Origin: Clostridiales bacterium
Lineage (GTDB): Bacteria > Bacillota > Clostridia > Lachnospirales > Lachnospiraceae
Direction of reading: 5' to 3'
Assembly (NCBI GenBank): GCA_019420405.1
Contig: JAHZHF010000029.1
Coordinates: 12,655-19,097, forward strand
Length of the DNA stretch: 6,443 nucleotides
A model generated the notes under the pieces. That model did not search any database. It saw only the letters and a list, made by a program, of their open reading frames with translations, and was not told where the DNA came from. Positions 1 through 6,369 of this stretch are shown in pieces. Made by a program: the position numbers and the translations under genes. Every line of letters starts with the position of its first letter. Within the stretch, counting starts at the first letter, position 1.

Positions 1-858
1 TTCGCAGAAAAAGCAGCGTTCTGTGTGATAAAATTTCTCTTCCATCAGCTCATCCAGCCTGCGGTAAGTCTCCGGGATTTCTTCCTTCACTGTGATCTCC
101 CTGCTGACGGCGAGATAGAAGCTGACGCCGAACTTCCGGCACATCCATCCCTGGAGGCGCTCCGCCTCCCGCGATATGTCTCCCCTGATGTCTCCCCGGC
201 TCCTGCGGATGAGCAGAAGCGCCTGATCCGAGTTCAGATTCAGGTAGATCGCCCGGTCCTTTAGCATTCCGGTCAGCGCCTCCTGAAATTCATCCCCGCA
301 TTTCTCAAAAAAGCCTCCGCCGCATTCCAGCATGATCATATACCGGATCTCATCCCATTCGCAGAGGCTGATATGGGCGCTTGCGGCCTCTGCGGCAGCG
401 GCATTTCCGTTTAAGATATAATTTGACAGGAAATACTGGCCGAGCAGCCGGGATCGCTCCTGGTTTTCATTCAGGCGCTCCCTCCTGCTGTTTAAGTTCT
501 GCTGCACATGCAGAAACGCTCGTCCGAACTCCCCCGGATCAACCGGCTTTAGGATATAATCCTGCACGCCGTAGCGGATCGCCGTCTTTGCATAATTGAA
601 GTCGTGATACCCGCTGAATATGATAATCTCCGTATGCTCCGAACATTCGGAAGTCTTTCTGGCCAGCTCCAGCCCGTTTACGAAGGGCATCCGGATATCG
701 GTCAGCAGGATATCCACTCTGTCCTCTTTTATGATTTGCTCGGCTTCCCGCCCGTTCGCAGCTTCCAGTATCCTGTAGCTGCCTTTCTCCCGGTCGATGA
801 GACGCCGGATTCCGCAGCGTTCGATTTTTTCATCGTCGGCAATCAGCACCGTATACAT
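1..858 (-). CDS. YesN-type two-component response regulator, 3' end cut by window edge
   Basis: The frame runs without a stop from ATG at 858 to base 1, giving the first 286 residues; the C-terminus is outside the window. Residues 1-120 are a CheY-like receiver domain. It starts MYTVLIADDE with the acidic pair D8/D9, has the phospho-acceptor D54 in LLTDIRMP, S82 in IFSGYHD and K104 in YILKPV. A charged, probably coiled linker follows at about 110-145. The next stretch, ending in VSREITVKEEIPETYRRLDE, resembles the middle region of YesN-type regulators. An AraC-type helix-turn-helix is expected beyond the edge but is not seen. The start lies 6 nt after the malG stop, and its GAGGG Shine-Dalgarno (866-862) overlaps that stop with an unusually short 3-nt spacer, so translation is probably coupled to malG. 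In the cytoplasm it would be phosphorylated by a YesM-like sensor kinase, perhaps the next gene, and control carbohydrate uptake genes (inference). Receiver assignment is very secure; the target is unknown. Confidence 0.92.
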   Translation of the reverse strand, partial: MYTVLIADDEKIERCGIRRLIDREKGSYRILEAANGREAEQIIKEDRVDILLTDIRMPFVNGLELARKTSECSEHTEIIIFSGYHDFNYAKTAIRYGVQDYILKPVDPGEFGRAFLHVQQNLNSRRERLNENQERSRLLGQYFLSNYILNGNAAAAEAASAHISLCEWDEIRYMIMLECGGGFFEKCGDEFQEALTGMLKDRAIYLNLNSDQALLLIRRSRGDIRGDISREAERLQGWMCRKFGVSFYLAVSREITVKEEIPETYRRLDELMEEKFYHTERCFFCE

Positions 859-864
859 TTTCCC

Positions 865-1725
865 TCACCCTTTTACTGCGCCGGACAGGCCGTCCGCGTA
901 GAATCTCTGTACATAGATAAACAAGATCGCAATCGGTATGGACACGCATACCGCCCCTGCCGCAAAGCAGGTATACCACTGATAAATATTCTCTTTTGTC
1001 AGCATATTAAAGAGGCCCACCGACACTGTGTAATACTTTGAGTCGGAGCCGATGATCACTTTGGCAAAGATAAAGTCCGTCCACGGCGCGATGAAGCTGG
1101 TCAGCAGAGTGTACACAAGAATCGGCCTGGACAGGGGGAGCGTGATCTTCGTAAACACATTCCACCTTGTCGCCCCGTCAATATACGCCGCCTCGTCGAT
1201 CCCCTTCGGGATGGTGTCGAAGAACCCTTTTGCCACGTAGAAGCTGAGCAGATTGGCTCCCCCGGAGTACACCAGGATCAGCGCCACAAGTTTGAGCCCG
1301 CCCTCTGTCAGCCCCATGCCTTTCAGTATGTAATACACGGCGATCATGGACATAAATCCGGGGAACATCCCCAGAATGAGTGCGATATTCAGATAGGGCT
1401 TCCTCATTTTGAACCGCATCCTCGACATCGTATACGCGATGGAGATCAGGAAGAACGTCGCAAGGATGCAGGTCGCCACGGCTACAATAAAGGTGTTCAT
1501 GAACATCTTCGGGAAATCAAAGATCCCTCTGTCCGTAAACAGTCTGACATAATTGTGAAACGTCAGCTCATCCGGTATAAACTGTGTGGAGTAGGAACCT
1601 TTTCCCGCCCGGAAAGAGGTCATAATCACCCAGAAAATCGGAAACACCCATATCACGGCGAGCACGGCCAGGAAGGTATGCACAATCGCAATCAGTATTC
1701 TCTTCTTCGTCTTCATCGATTTCAT
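865..1725 (-). CDS. malG: Maltose/maltodextrin-type ABC transporter permease MalG (CUT1 family)
   Basis: Inner channel subunit of a CUT1 sugar importer, pairing with MalF in the membrane. The protein is 286 aa from ATG 1725, a normal length for MalG. Hydrophobic segments lie near residues 10-36, 77-100, 111-135, 145-166, 202-222 and 253-272, consistent with six membrane helices. The cytoplasmic EAA loop that docks onto the ATPase is clear at about 178-197 (DEAAYIDGATRWNVF through TLP). The end GLSGAVKG is a typical MalG C-terminus. The malF stop and this start share a base in TGATG; a GTG three bases earlier (1728) gives a 4-nt overlap and is an equally possible start. AGGAGGG at 1741-1735, inside the malF 3' end, serves either. 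The overlap implies translational coupling and 1:1 synthesis with MalF. Substrate (maltose or maltodextrin) is inferred from family resemblance and could be another oligosaccharide. Confidence 0.93.
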   Translation of the reverse strand: MKSMKTKKRILIAIVHTFLAVLAVIWVFPIFWVIMTSFRAGKGSYSTQFIPDELTFHNYVRLFTDRGIFDFPKMFMNTFIVAVATCILATFFLISIAYTMSRMRFKMRKPYLNIALILGMFPGFMSMIAVYYILKGMGLTEGGLKLVALILVYSGGANLLSFYVAKGFFDTIPKGIDEAAYIDGATRWNVFTKITLPLSRPILVYTLLTSFIAPWTDFIFAKVIIGSDSKYYTVSVGLFNMLTKENIYQWYTCFAAGAVCVSIPIAILFIYVQRFYADGLSGAVKG

Positions 1726-3131
1726 CACTGGAATCCCTCCTCATTCTTATATGATCCTGTCCGCCTGTATGTGACAAGAGCCAGAACCGCGCAGATCACG
1801 AAGGTCAGTATGCCGATCACTGCTCCGTAGTTATAATCGTTGAAGTCAATGGTCAGCTTGTACAGCCAGGTCACAAGGAGATCCGTCTTGCCTCCTGTCC
1901 CGTTGAAATAGCTCATGGCAGCAGGCTTTCCCTCGGTCAGCAGGTAGATCACATTGAAATTGTTGATATTCCCGATAAACTGCGTGATCAGATACGGAGC
2001 CGTCACGAAGAGCATATACGGCAGAGTGATCTTGAAAAAGATCGTAACCGGCCCTGCTCCGTCCATTTTGGCGGACTCGTACAGTTCCGCCGGGATATTC
2101 TGGAGGATTCCCGTCACCTGGAGGATGGTAAACGGAATACCGATCCACAGATTCACCACGATAACCGTAACTCTCGCCCATGTCGTATCTGTCCAGAACG
2201 GAAGGGCATCGCTGATCAGTCCCAGATTCTGGAGAAGGACATTGACGGCGCCCTGCTCCTGAAGCATGGTTCTCATGATCAGCAGGGATACAAACTGGGG
2301 CACCGCAATGGAAAGGACAAAGATGAATCTCCAGAAGCCTTTGAATCTCGTCTCTTTCCAGTTGATGATCATCGCCAGGATCATTCCCAGGATGTAATTC
2401 AGGAATGTAGCGGCAATAGCCCACACAAAGGTCCACCCAAGAATATGCCAGAACGCGTATCCCAGGCCACTTCCCGAATCCAGGATCTTCCCAAAGTTGA
2501 CCAGTCCCACCCAGTCGAAGAGCTGTCCCGGCGGCTGATGGTTTCTGTCATAATTCGTAAATGCCATACAGATCATGAATACAAGCGGCAGGATCGTGAA
2601 CATCACAACGCACAGCGTCGGGAAGAAAAGCAGCGTTGAATTCAGTCTTTTATCAAGCAGGCTCTTCAAATCCTCCTTAAGCGTCAGCACCGGCTTTCCC
2701 TCTTCTGTCCTCTTCTGCTGCGCGTACGCGGACTTTACATTTGTCCGCCATATAATGATGAATCCGATGGTAATGAATATGGTCGCGATTCCATAGAGAA
2801 GAAACAGCATGGAGTTGTCTCCCTGAATGTATTCATAGATCTGTTTCTCCTCGTTAAATATTTCCTGCGTCGTCGTAGTTCCCAGTGTAAAAAGCCCGCC
2901 CAGGGCGCTGATCCCAAACATCGCCATAAAGAGGATGTAAATCACCTCCGCCGCAAGAAACAGGGCTCCTTTCACGAACTGTCTGTACCGGATATTGCCC
3001 GCTCCCATCACAAGGCATGAGAGCCGCACTGCCGCGTTTCCTTTCCCGACGGCTTCCCGGACCGGTATAACGTCCGGGAACTCTTTCACCTTCACCCGAA
3101 TTTCTTTTCTCTTCGCCCCTCTTACTCTCAT
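1725..3131 (-). CDS. malF: Maltose/maltodextrin-type ABC transporter permease MalF (CUT1 family)
   Basis: Membrane permease that forms the translocation channel with MalG. I set the start at ATG 3131 because a textbook AAGGAGG (3144-3138) lies 6 nt upstream. A longer reading to 3173 would translate that Shine-Dalgarno and the preceding hairpin as an Arg-rich extension. This gives 468 aa. Hydrophobic stretches near 52-76, 107-128, 167-191, 227-256, 267-289, 319-341, 373-388 and 433-455 suggest eight helices as in MalF. The large extracytoplasmic P2 loop of enteric MalF is absent; only about 35 residues separate helices 3 and 4. The EAA loop is at about 352-371 (ESAKMDGAGPVTIFF through TLP). 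NNFNVIYLLTEGKP, and LVTWLYKLT further on, are highly characteristic of maltose-type MalF. No ATPase gene lies in the visible operon, so a shared MsmK-like ATPase encoded elsewhere is likely (inference from related Firmicutes systems). Confidence 0.93.
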   Translation of the reverse strand: MRVRGAKRKEIRVKVKEFPDVIPVREAVGKGNAAVRLSCLVMGAGNIRYRQFVKGALFLAAEVIYILFMAMFGISALGGLFTLGTTTTQEIFNEEKQIYEYIQGDNSMLFLLYGIATIFITIGFIIIWRTNVKSAYAQQKRTEEGKPVLTLKEDLKSLLDKRLNSTLLFFPTLCVVMFTILPLVFMICMAFTNYDRNHQPPGQLFDWVGLVNFGKILDSGSGLGYAFWHILGWTFVWAIAATFLNYILGMILAMIINWKETRFKGFWRFIFVLSIAVPQFVSLLIMRTMLQEQGAVNVLLQNLGLISDALPFWTDTTWARVTVIVVNLWIGIPFTILQVTGILQNIPAELYESAKMDGAGPVTIFFKITLPYMLFVTAPYLITQFIGNINNFNVIYLLTEGKPAAMSYFNGTGGKTDLLVTWLYKLTIDFNDYNYGAVIGILTFVICAVLALVTYRRTGSYKNEEGFQ

Positions 3132-3137
3132 AGATTT

Positions 3138-3144
3138 CCTCCTT
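3138..3144 (-). promoter_or_regulatory. Shine-Dalgarno of malF (decides the start)
   Basis: On the minus strand AAGGAGG is followed by six bases (AAATCT) and ATG at 3131. The near-perfect match and good spacing make this the real malF start and exclude the in-frame upstream ATG at 3173, which lies inside the terminator hairpin. Confidence 0.9.
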
Positions 3145-3152
3145 CTCCTGGG

Positions 3153-3183
3153 AAAAACGCCCCGCCAGTTCACTGCCGGGGCA
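3153..3183 (-). terminator. Intercistronic hairpin with T-run between binding protein and malF
   Basis: Read leftward, GCCCCG (3182-3177) pairs with CGGGGC (3164-3159). Inside this is one G/G mismatch, then CAGT pairs with ACTG around a small loop. A T/G wobble extends the base, and five T's follow directly (3157-3153). This is the form of a Rho-independent terminator. It sits in the 82-nt gap after the binding-protein stop and just 8 nt before the malF Shine-Dalgarno. No new promoter is obvious between the hairpin and malF. It therefore probably acts as a partial terminator or 3'-end stabiliser, lowering permease expression relative to the binding protein (inference; similar in purpose to the malE-malF gap of enteric bacteria). 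A small TCATG/CATGA hairpin lies just before it, at 3193-3210. Confidence 0.75.
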
Positions 3184-3213
3184 TTCTCATAATCATGGCA
3201 TTTCTCATGACTC

Positions 3214-4500
3214 TTATAATCCGTCGGAAAGTATTCCTTCTACCATTGCCTGCGTCTTCTCAGCCGCGTTGTCTGCTGTCACATCGCCCTGGATAATCTC
3301 TTTCCCCATGGTCTCCGCCGGAGTCCAGTATGCGTTCATCTCAGAGAGTACCGGCTGGAGGAAGGATGCCTCGCTGATCTCGCTCATCTCTGCCGCTGCA
3401 ACTTCGTCGTCTCCTACTTCGATGCCTGACAGAGTCGGTGTGATTCCTCTTGTCTCATATCTGATCTGCTGGCACTCCTGGCCGCCCAGGTACTGAGCCA
3501 GCGCCACTGCCACTTCCGGATTCTCGCAGTTCGGATTCACGCCGATGGCCTTGCTGCCCGCGAAGGATCTCATCTGCCCTTCGGTTCCGTTGATCGTAAC
3601 TGTCGGAAGTTTTACTGCTCCGAAGTTCTCACCCAGCGCTTCTCTGATCGCAGCCGCATCCCAGGAGCCGCTGCAGTATGCGCCCAGACGTCCCTCGGAG
3701 AACAGGGAGATGCTGCTGCCGTCCTTCTCGTTGGAGTACTTCGGATTCGCTGCAAGGTCAACCATATACTGAGTCGCCGCGATACCCGCCTCACTGTCGA
3801 AATCACATCCGGCCGAAGCGTCCGTTCCGTCCCCGAAGATGGAGCAGCCCGCGCCGAAGTAGAACGCCTCAATATACCAGCTGTTATCCATCGGGAACGC
3901 GAAGTTGTAGACGCCTTCTCCCAGATCTTTCGCCATCATGGTATCAAGTGACTTCACCTCATCTTCCGTGTACTTGCTCTTGTCGTAGTACATAAACCAT
4001 GTATTGGACGTGAACGGTACTCCGTAGATGCCATCCTTATATGTAACGGACTGAACCATCGTCTCTGCATTGTTTTCCTTCACCCAGTCCGCCGTGCTTC
4101 CGCCCAGCTTTGCAAGCGCTCCCGCATCCGCCAGCGTCGGGATCTGGTCATTGGCAAAGAAGTATACGTCTCCGGCTTCCTCAACGTCCTTTGTCACCAC
4201 GTCTCTCGCTTCGCCCTCACCGCATACGCCGTACTCAAAGTTGATCTCCCACTCCGGATGCGCCTCGTCGAACGCCTCGCACATTGCCTTCAAGATTCCC
4301 TCGTCATAGCCTTCGACTGCCGCCTGGTCTTCCTGGGGTCCCCACACAGTGAGATTTACTTCCGTCACCTCTTCCGTTCCCGAAGAATCGCTCCCGGAGC
4401 CGCCTTCCGTACTTCCTCCGTCAGAACTGCCGCATCCTGCAAGCAGGCCCCCCGCCATCAGAACGGTCATAAAAAGCGCGAGCACTCTCTTTTTCTTCAT
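3214..4500 (-). CDS. Extracellular sugar-binding lipoprotein of the ABC importer (malE-like)
   Basis: Substrate-binding component of the importer, anchored outside the membrane. The chosen ATG at 4500 follows GAGGAGG (4516-4510) with 9-nt spacing; a GTG at 4518 overlaps that Shine-Dalgarno and is rejected. The protein is 428 aa. The lipoprotein signal is MKKKR, a hydrophobic core, and lipobox LLAGC with lipidated Cys23. A flexible linker rich in Ser, Gly and Glu follows to about residue 45. The mature fold starts with VNLTVWGPQED and carries family-1 solute-binding signatures KDGIYGVPF (155-163) and RSFAGSKAIGVNP (about 311-323), with PTLSG near 355. This matches the MalE/MdxE type. Seven cysteines occur in the mature domain (about 74, 93, 219, 232, 276, 325, 343), many for a surface protein. 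It is the first gene of the operon, as is common for highly expressed binding proteins. Maltose/maltodextrin as ligand is inferred largely from the MalF/MalG partners. Confidence 0.93.
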   Translation of the reverse strand: MKKKRVLALFMTVLMAGGLLAGCGSSDGGSTEGGSGSDSSGTEEVTEVNLTVWGPQEDQAAVEGYDEGILKAMCEAFDEAHPEWEINFEYGVCGEGEARDVVTKDVEEAGDVYFFANDQIPTLADAGALAKLGGSTADWVKENNAETMVQSVTYKDGIYGVPFTSNTWFMYYDKSKYTEDEVKSLDTMMAKDLGEGVYNFAFPMDNSWYIEAFYFGAGCSIFGDGTDASAGCDFDSEAGIAATQYMVDLAANPKYSNEKDGSSISLFSEGRLGAYCSGSWDAAAIREALGENFGAVKLPTVTINGTEGQMRSFAGSKAIGVNPNCENPEVAVALAQYLGGQECQQIRYETRGITPTLSGIEVGDDEVAAAEMSEISEASFLQPVLSEMNAYWTPAETMGKEIIQGDVTADNAAEKTQAMVEGILSDGL

Positions 4501-4509
4501 TTTCCATTT

Positions 4510-4516
4510 CCTCCTC
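4510..4516 (-). promoter_or_regulatory. Shine-Dalgarno of the binding-protein gene
   Basis: Minus-strand GAGGAGG lies nine bases before ATG 4500. The next upstream in-frame start candidate, GTG at 4518, overlaps this motif, so ATG 4500 (MKKKRVLALF, a proper signal-peptide start) is preferred. Confidence 0.88.
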
Positions 4517-4526
4517 ACTTAGACTT

Positions 4527-4554
4527 CTTATATTTGGTATGCTGTTATTGTAAA
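4527..4554 (-). promoter_or_regulatory. Proximal sigma-A-type promoter of the transporter operon
   Basis: Leftward -35 TTTACA (4554-4549) and -10 TATAAG (4532-4527), each 5 of 6 to consensus, are separated by 16 bp. Transcription would start near 4520, only a few bases before the Shine-Dalgarno, leaving a very short leader. The match is by eye; no start site is known. Confidence 0.55.
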
Positions 4555-4571
4555 GTGATAAAGTAGAATGG

Positions 4572-4601
4572 TATATGAAACAAATCTTTAAAACATGTCA
4601 A
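4572..4601 (-). promoter_or_regulatory. Possible distal leftward promoter with perfect -35 but poor -10
   Basis: A perfect leftward TTGACA (4601-4596) is followed after 18 bp by CATATA (4577-4572), only 3 of 6 to consensus. TATACC, 20 bp away (4575-4570), is 4 of 6 but badly spaced. With such a -10 it would need an activator, or the TTGACA may be just one arm of the inverted repeat at 4595-4621. Confidence 0.25.
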
Positions 4602-4621
4602 TTTTCTAAGATTATTGACAT
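4595..4621. promoter_or_regulatory. Inverted repeat spanning back-to-back -35 hexamers (candidate operator)
   Basis: ATGTCAAT (4595-4602) and ATTGACAT (4614-4621) form a perfect 8-bp inverted repeat with an 11-bp AT-rich spacer. Each arm reads TTGACA on its own strand. The right arm is the -35 box of the MATE promoter. The left arm lies about 40 bp upstream of the proximal leftward -35. It may bind a dimeric regulator controlling both directions, or may only reflect two consensus -35 boxes facing away from each other. Confidence 0.45.
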
Positions 4622-4643
4622 ATTCATCCAAACTTGATATTTT
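4615..4643 (+). promoter_or_regulatory. Sigma-A-type promoter of the MATE gene
   Basis: Perfect -35 TTGACA (4615-4620), exact 17-bp spacer, and -10 TATTTT (4638-4643) preceded by TGA, i.e. an extended -10 (TGN). The start would be near 4650, leaving a leader of about 34 nt to ATG 4684. This is the best promoter in the window. The TTG inside the -35 opens an in-frame extension of the MATE gene but is not a credible start. Confidence 0.75.
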
Positions 4644-4683
4644 GTTTCTGGAATATTTACTAAAAAGAAAGTGTGCGAATAAA

Positions 4684-6030
4684 ATGGAAAGTGAACTGAC
4701 ACAAGGACCTGTTATGAAAACGATGCTGCGCTTTGCAGTCCCCATGATCCTGGGGGATCTGCTGCAGCAGTGTTATAATATTGCGGACACACTGATCGTA
4801 GGCCGCTTTCTGGGTGCAGACGCCCTGGCAGCCGTGGGTTCTTCCTTTTCCCTTATGACATTCCTGACATCTATCCTCCTTGGGCTTGCCATGGGGAGCG
4901 GAACCGTCTTCTCGATCCGGTACGGGCAGAAAGACGAGCAGGGACTGAAAGAAGGTATTCTTGCCTCTTTCGCCCTGCTCGCCGCAGTAACTGTTATTTT
5001 AAATATACTGGTCTTTGCGGGGACCGACTGGATTATCTGGTTTCTGCGCACCCCGGAAGAGCTCATTTCTATGATGAAAGAATATCTGGTCGTGATCTTT
5101 GCCGGTCTGACCGGAATCTTTCTGTACAACTTTTTCGCGTCACTCCTTCGCTCCCTTGGGAACTCCGTGATTCCCCTTGCTTTCCTGGCCGTATCCGCCG
5201 TGCTTAACATCGTGCTGGACCTGTGGTTCGTGGCCGGACTGGGGCGGGGCGTTGCAGGCGCCGCAGAAGCGACAGTAATCTCCCAGTATGTGTCCGGCAT
5301 CGGTATCGCCGTTTATACACGGGTGATGTTCCCTCATCTGCTTTGCCGGGACGGCCAGGTAAGGCTCCGGCTCTCCCGTGTGAAAGAGATCACCAGCTTT
5401 TCCGCCCTGACCTGTATGCAGCAGTCTATTATGAATCTGGGGATTCTCGCCGTACAGGGACTGGTAAACAGCTTCGGCACCACGATCATGGCCGCATTCG
5501 CCGCAGCGGTTAAGATCGACGCGTTCGCCTATCTCCCGGTGCAGGATTTCGGAAACGCCTTCTCCATCTTCATCGCCCAGAACTACGGAGCACGGCAGAC
5601 GGAGAGAATCAAAAAAGGGATACGCGCGGCCCTTCTCGCCTCCGTCTCCTTCAGCCTTTTTATCTCCCTGCTCATCTTCCTGTTCGCAGAGCCGCTGATG
5701 GGGATGTTTATCGACACCGGAGAGACAGCCGTGATCGCCGAAGGCGTGAGATATCTTCGGATCGAGGGGGCTTTCTATGCACTGATCGGCATCCTCTTCC
5801 TCTTCTATGGCCTCTACCGGGCGCTGGGGAATCCGGGCATGTCCGTCGTCCTGACTGTCATGTCCCTGGGAACCCGTGTGGCGCTGGCCTATGCCCTGTC
5901 CGCCATCCCTCTGCTCGGTGTCGTAGGCATCTGGTGGTCCATTCCGATCGGGTGGTTCCTGGCGGATGCACTGGGTGGGGTGTACTATTTAATAAAGCGG
6001 AAAACGCTGCTTAATAGAGCAGCTATTTAG
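4684..6030 (+). CDS. MATE-family multidrug/cation antiporter (NorM/DinF-like)
   Basis: A 448-aa integral membrane exporter, standard length for MATE proteins, which expel cationic drugs or toxic metabolites using Na+ or H+ gradients. The N-terminal signature is canonical: FAVPMILGDLLQQCYNIADT (17-36), then VGRFLGADALAAVGSS (39-54). The two halves show the family's internal repeat: GLAMGSGTVFSIRYGQKDE in half one matches FGNAFSIFIAQNYGARQTE (about 289-307) in half two. About twelve hydrophobic segments are spread over the length. I chose ATG 4684 (MESELTQGP); the in-frame TTG at 4615 is the -35 box of its promoter. No good Shine-Dalgarno precedes the start (only AAGAAAG near 4665), unlike the transporter genes, so translation may be weak. 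It is divergent from the sugar operon, with no evident shared function. The TAG stop abuts the long inverted repeat at 6029. Substrate cannot be read from sequence. Confidence 0.93.
   Translation: MESELTQGPVMKTMLRFAVPMILGDLLQQCYNIADTLIVGRFLGADALAAVGSSFSLMTFLTSILLGLAMGSGTVFSIRYGQKDEQGLKEGILASFALLAAVTVILNILVFAGTDWIIWFLRTPEELISMMKEYLVVIFAGLTGIFLYNFFASLLRSLGNSVIPLAFLAVSAVLNIVLDLWFVAGLGRGVAGAAEATVISQYVSGIGIAVYTRVMFPHLLCRDGQVRLRLSRVKEITSFSALTCMQQSIMNLGILAVQGLVNSFGTTIMAAFAAAVKIDAFAYLPVQDFGNAFSIFIAQNYGARQTERIKKGIRAALLASVSFSLFISLLIFLFAEPLMGMFIDTGETAVIAEGVRYLRIEGAFYALIGILFLFYGLYRALGNPGMSVVLTVMSLGTRVALAYALSAIPLLGVVGIWWSIPIGWFLADALGGVYYLIKRKTLLNRAAI
6006..6028 (+). terminator. Weak hairpin at the 3' end of the MATE gene
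   Basis: GCTGCT (6006-6011) pairs with AGCAGC (6018-6023) around a 6-nt loop, followed by TATTT. The stem is short and the T-run broken, and it lies inside the last codons. It could at best be a weak terminator; the larger structures downstream may do this job. Confidence 0.25.
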
Positions 6031-6366
6031 CTATAAAGTTCACTAACGTCCTTTTGAAAAATATCCGAAAACAGGGACGATTCTCAAGACGTATTCTGCG
6101 AGGATGGAGGACAGCTCCGTGCTTCGCTCCAGGGGATAAGGGAAACTACAAAGTACCGGATACGGATTAAAAGCAAGGACAGCCGGGGCTTAACTCGCTG
6201 ACGCTCAGACAAGCGCCCCGTCTGCCCTGACATCTGTATCCGGTACTTTAGTTTCCCTAATCCCCTTCCGAAGGCGCCCCTCGCCATCCTCCATCCCCGC
6301 AGAATCTTTGTCGAAATAGGGCTGTTTTCTGGGCTTTACAAATTGGAAGTTAATGAATATATAGCT
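6029..6366. repeat. Long imperfect palindrome (about 340 bp), possible MITE or structured RNA
   Basis: The two arms match in inverted orientation around a common centre near 6199. Paired blocks from outside in: AGCTATA 6029-6035 with 6360-6366; 6039-6051 with 6345-6357 (11 of 13); GAAAACAG 6067-6074 with 6322-6329; ATTCTGCG 6093-6100 with 6298-6305; GGATGGAGGA 6102-6111 with 6287-6296; 6132-6148 with 6249-6265 (16 of 17); 6151-6163 with 6236-6248 (13 of 13); 6164-6167 with 6232-6235 (one G-T). The centre has its own hairpins: CGGGGC 6184-6189 with 6215-6220 and CTGA/TCAG at 6198-6208. No credible gene lies inside. The size and palindromic form suit a miniature inverted-repeat element or a folded non-coding RNA. 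No target-site duplication was found. The function is unknown. Confidence 0.8.
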
Positions 6367-6369
6367 TCC

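Noticed and set aside
25..1041. Plus-strand open frames opposite the response regulator and malG
   Set aside because: They are antisense to clear, family-recognisable genes and show no domains or ribosome sites of their own.
1846..2436. 196-codon minus-strand open frame inside malF
   Set aside because: It is an out-of-frame shadow of the malF coding sequence, which carries the EAA loop and MalF signatures in its own frame.
3132..3173. 14-residue Arg-rich N-terminal extension of MalF
   Set aside because: It would translate the terminator hairpin and the AAGGAGG that serves ATG 3131.
3678..3995. Arg/Ser/Pro-rich plus-strand open frame opposite the binding protein
   Set aside because: Composition is typical of reading a GC-rich gene backwards; the real gene on the other strand is unambiguous.
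4615..4683. 23-residue N-terminal extension of the MATE protein from TTG 4615
   Set aside because: The TTG is the -35 hexamer of the promoter, there is no Shine-Dalgarno, and the extension would cover the -10 and the expected transcription start.
4501..4683. Catabolite-repression (cre) site or riboswitch in the divergent region
   Set aside because: I looked for a CcpA-type palindrome centred on CG and for a long structured leader, and found neither. The region is AT-rich and both expected leaders are short.
6084..6287. Minus-strand 67-codon open frame across the palindrome
   Set aside because: It reads through both arms and the central hairpin. Its GGAGG directly abuts the ATG with no spacing and is itself part of the repeat.
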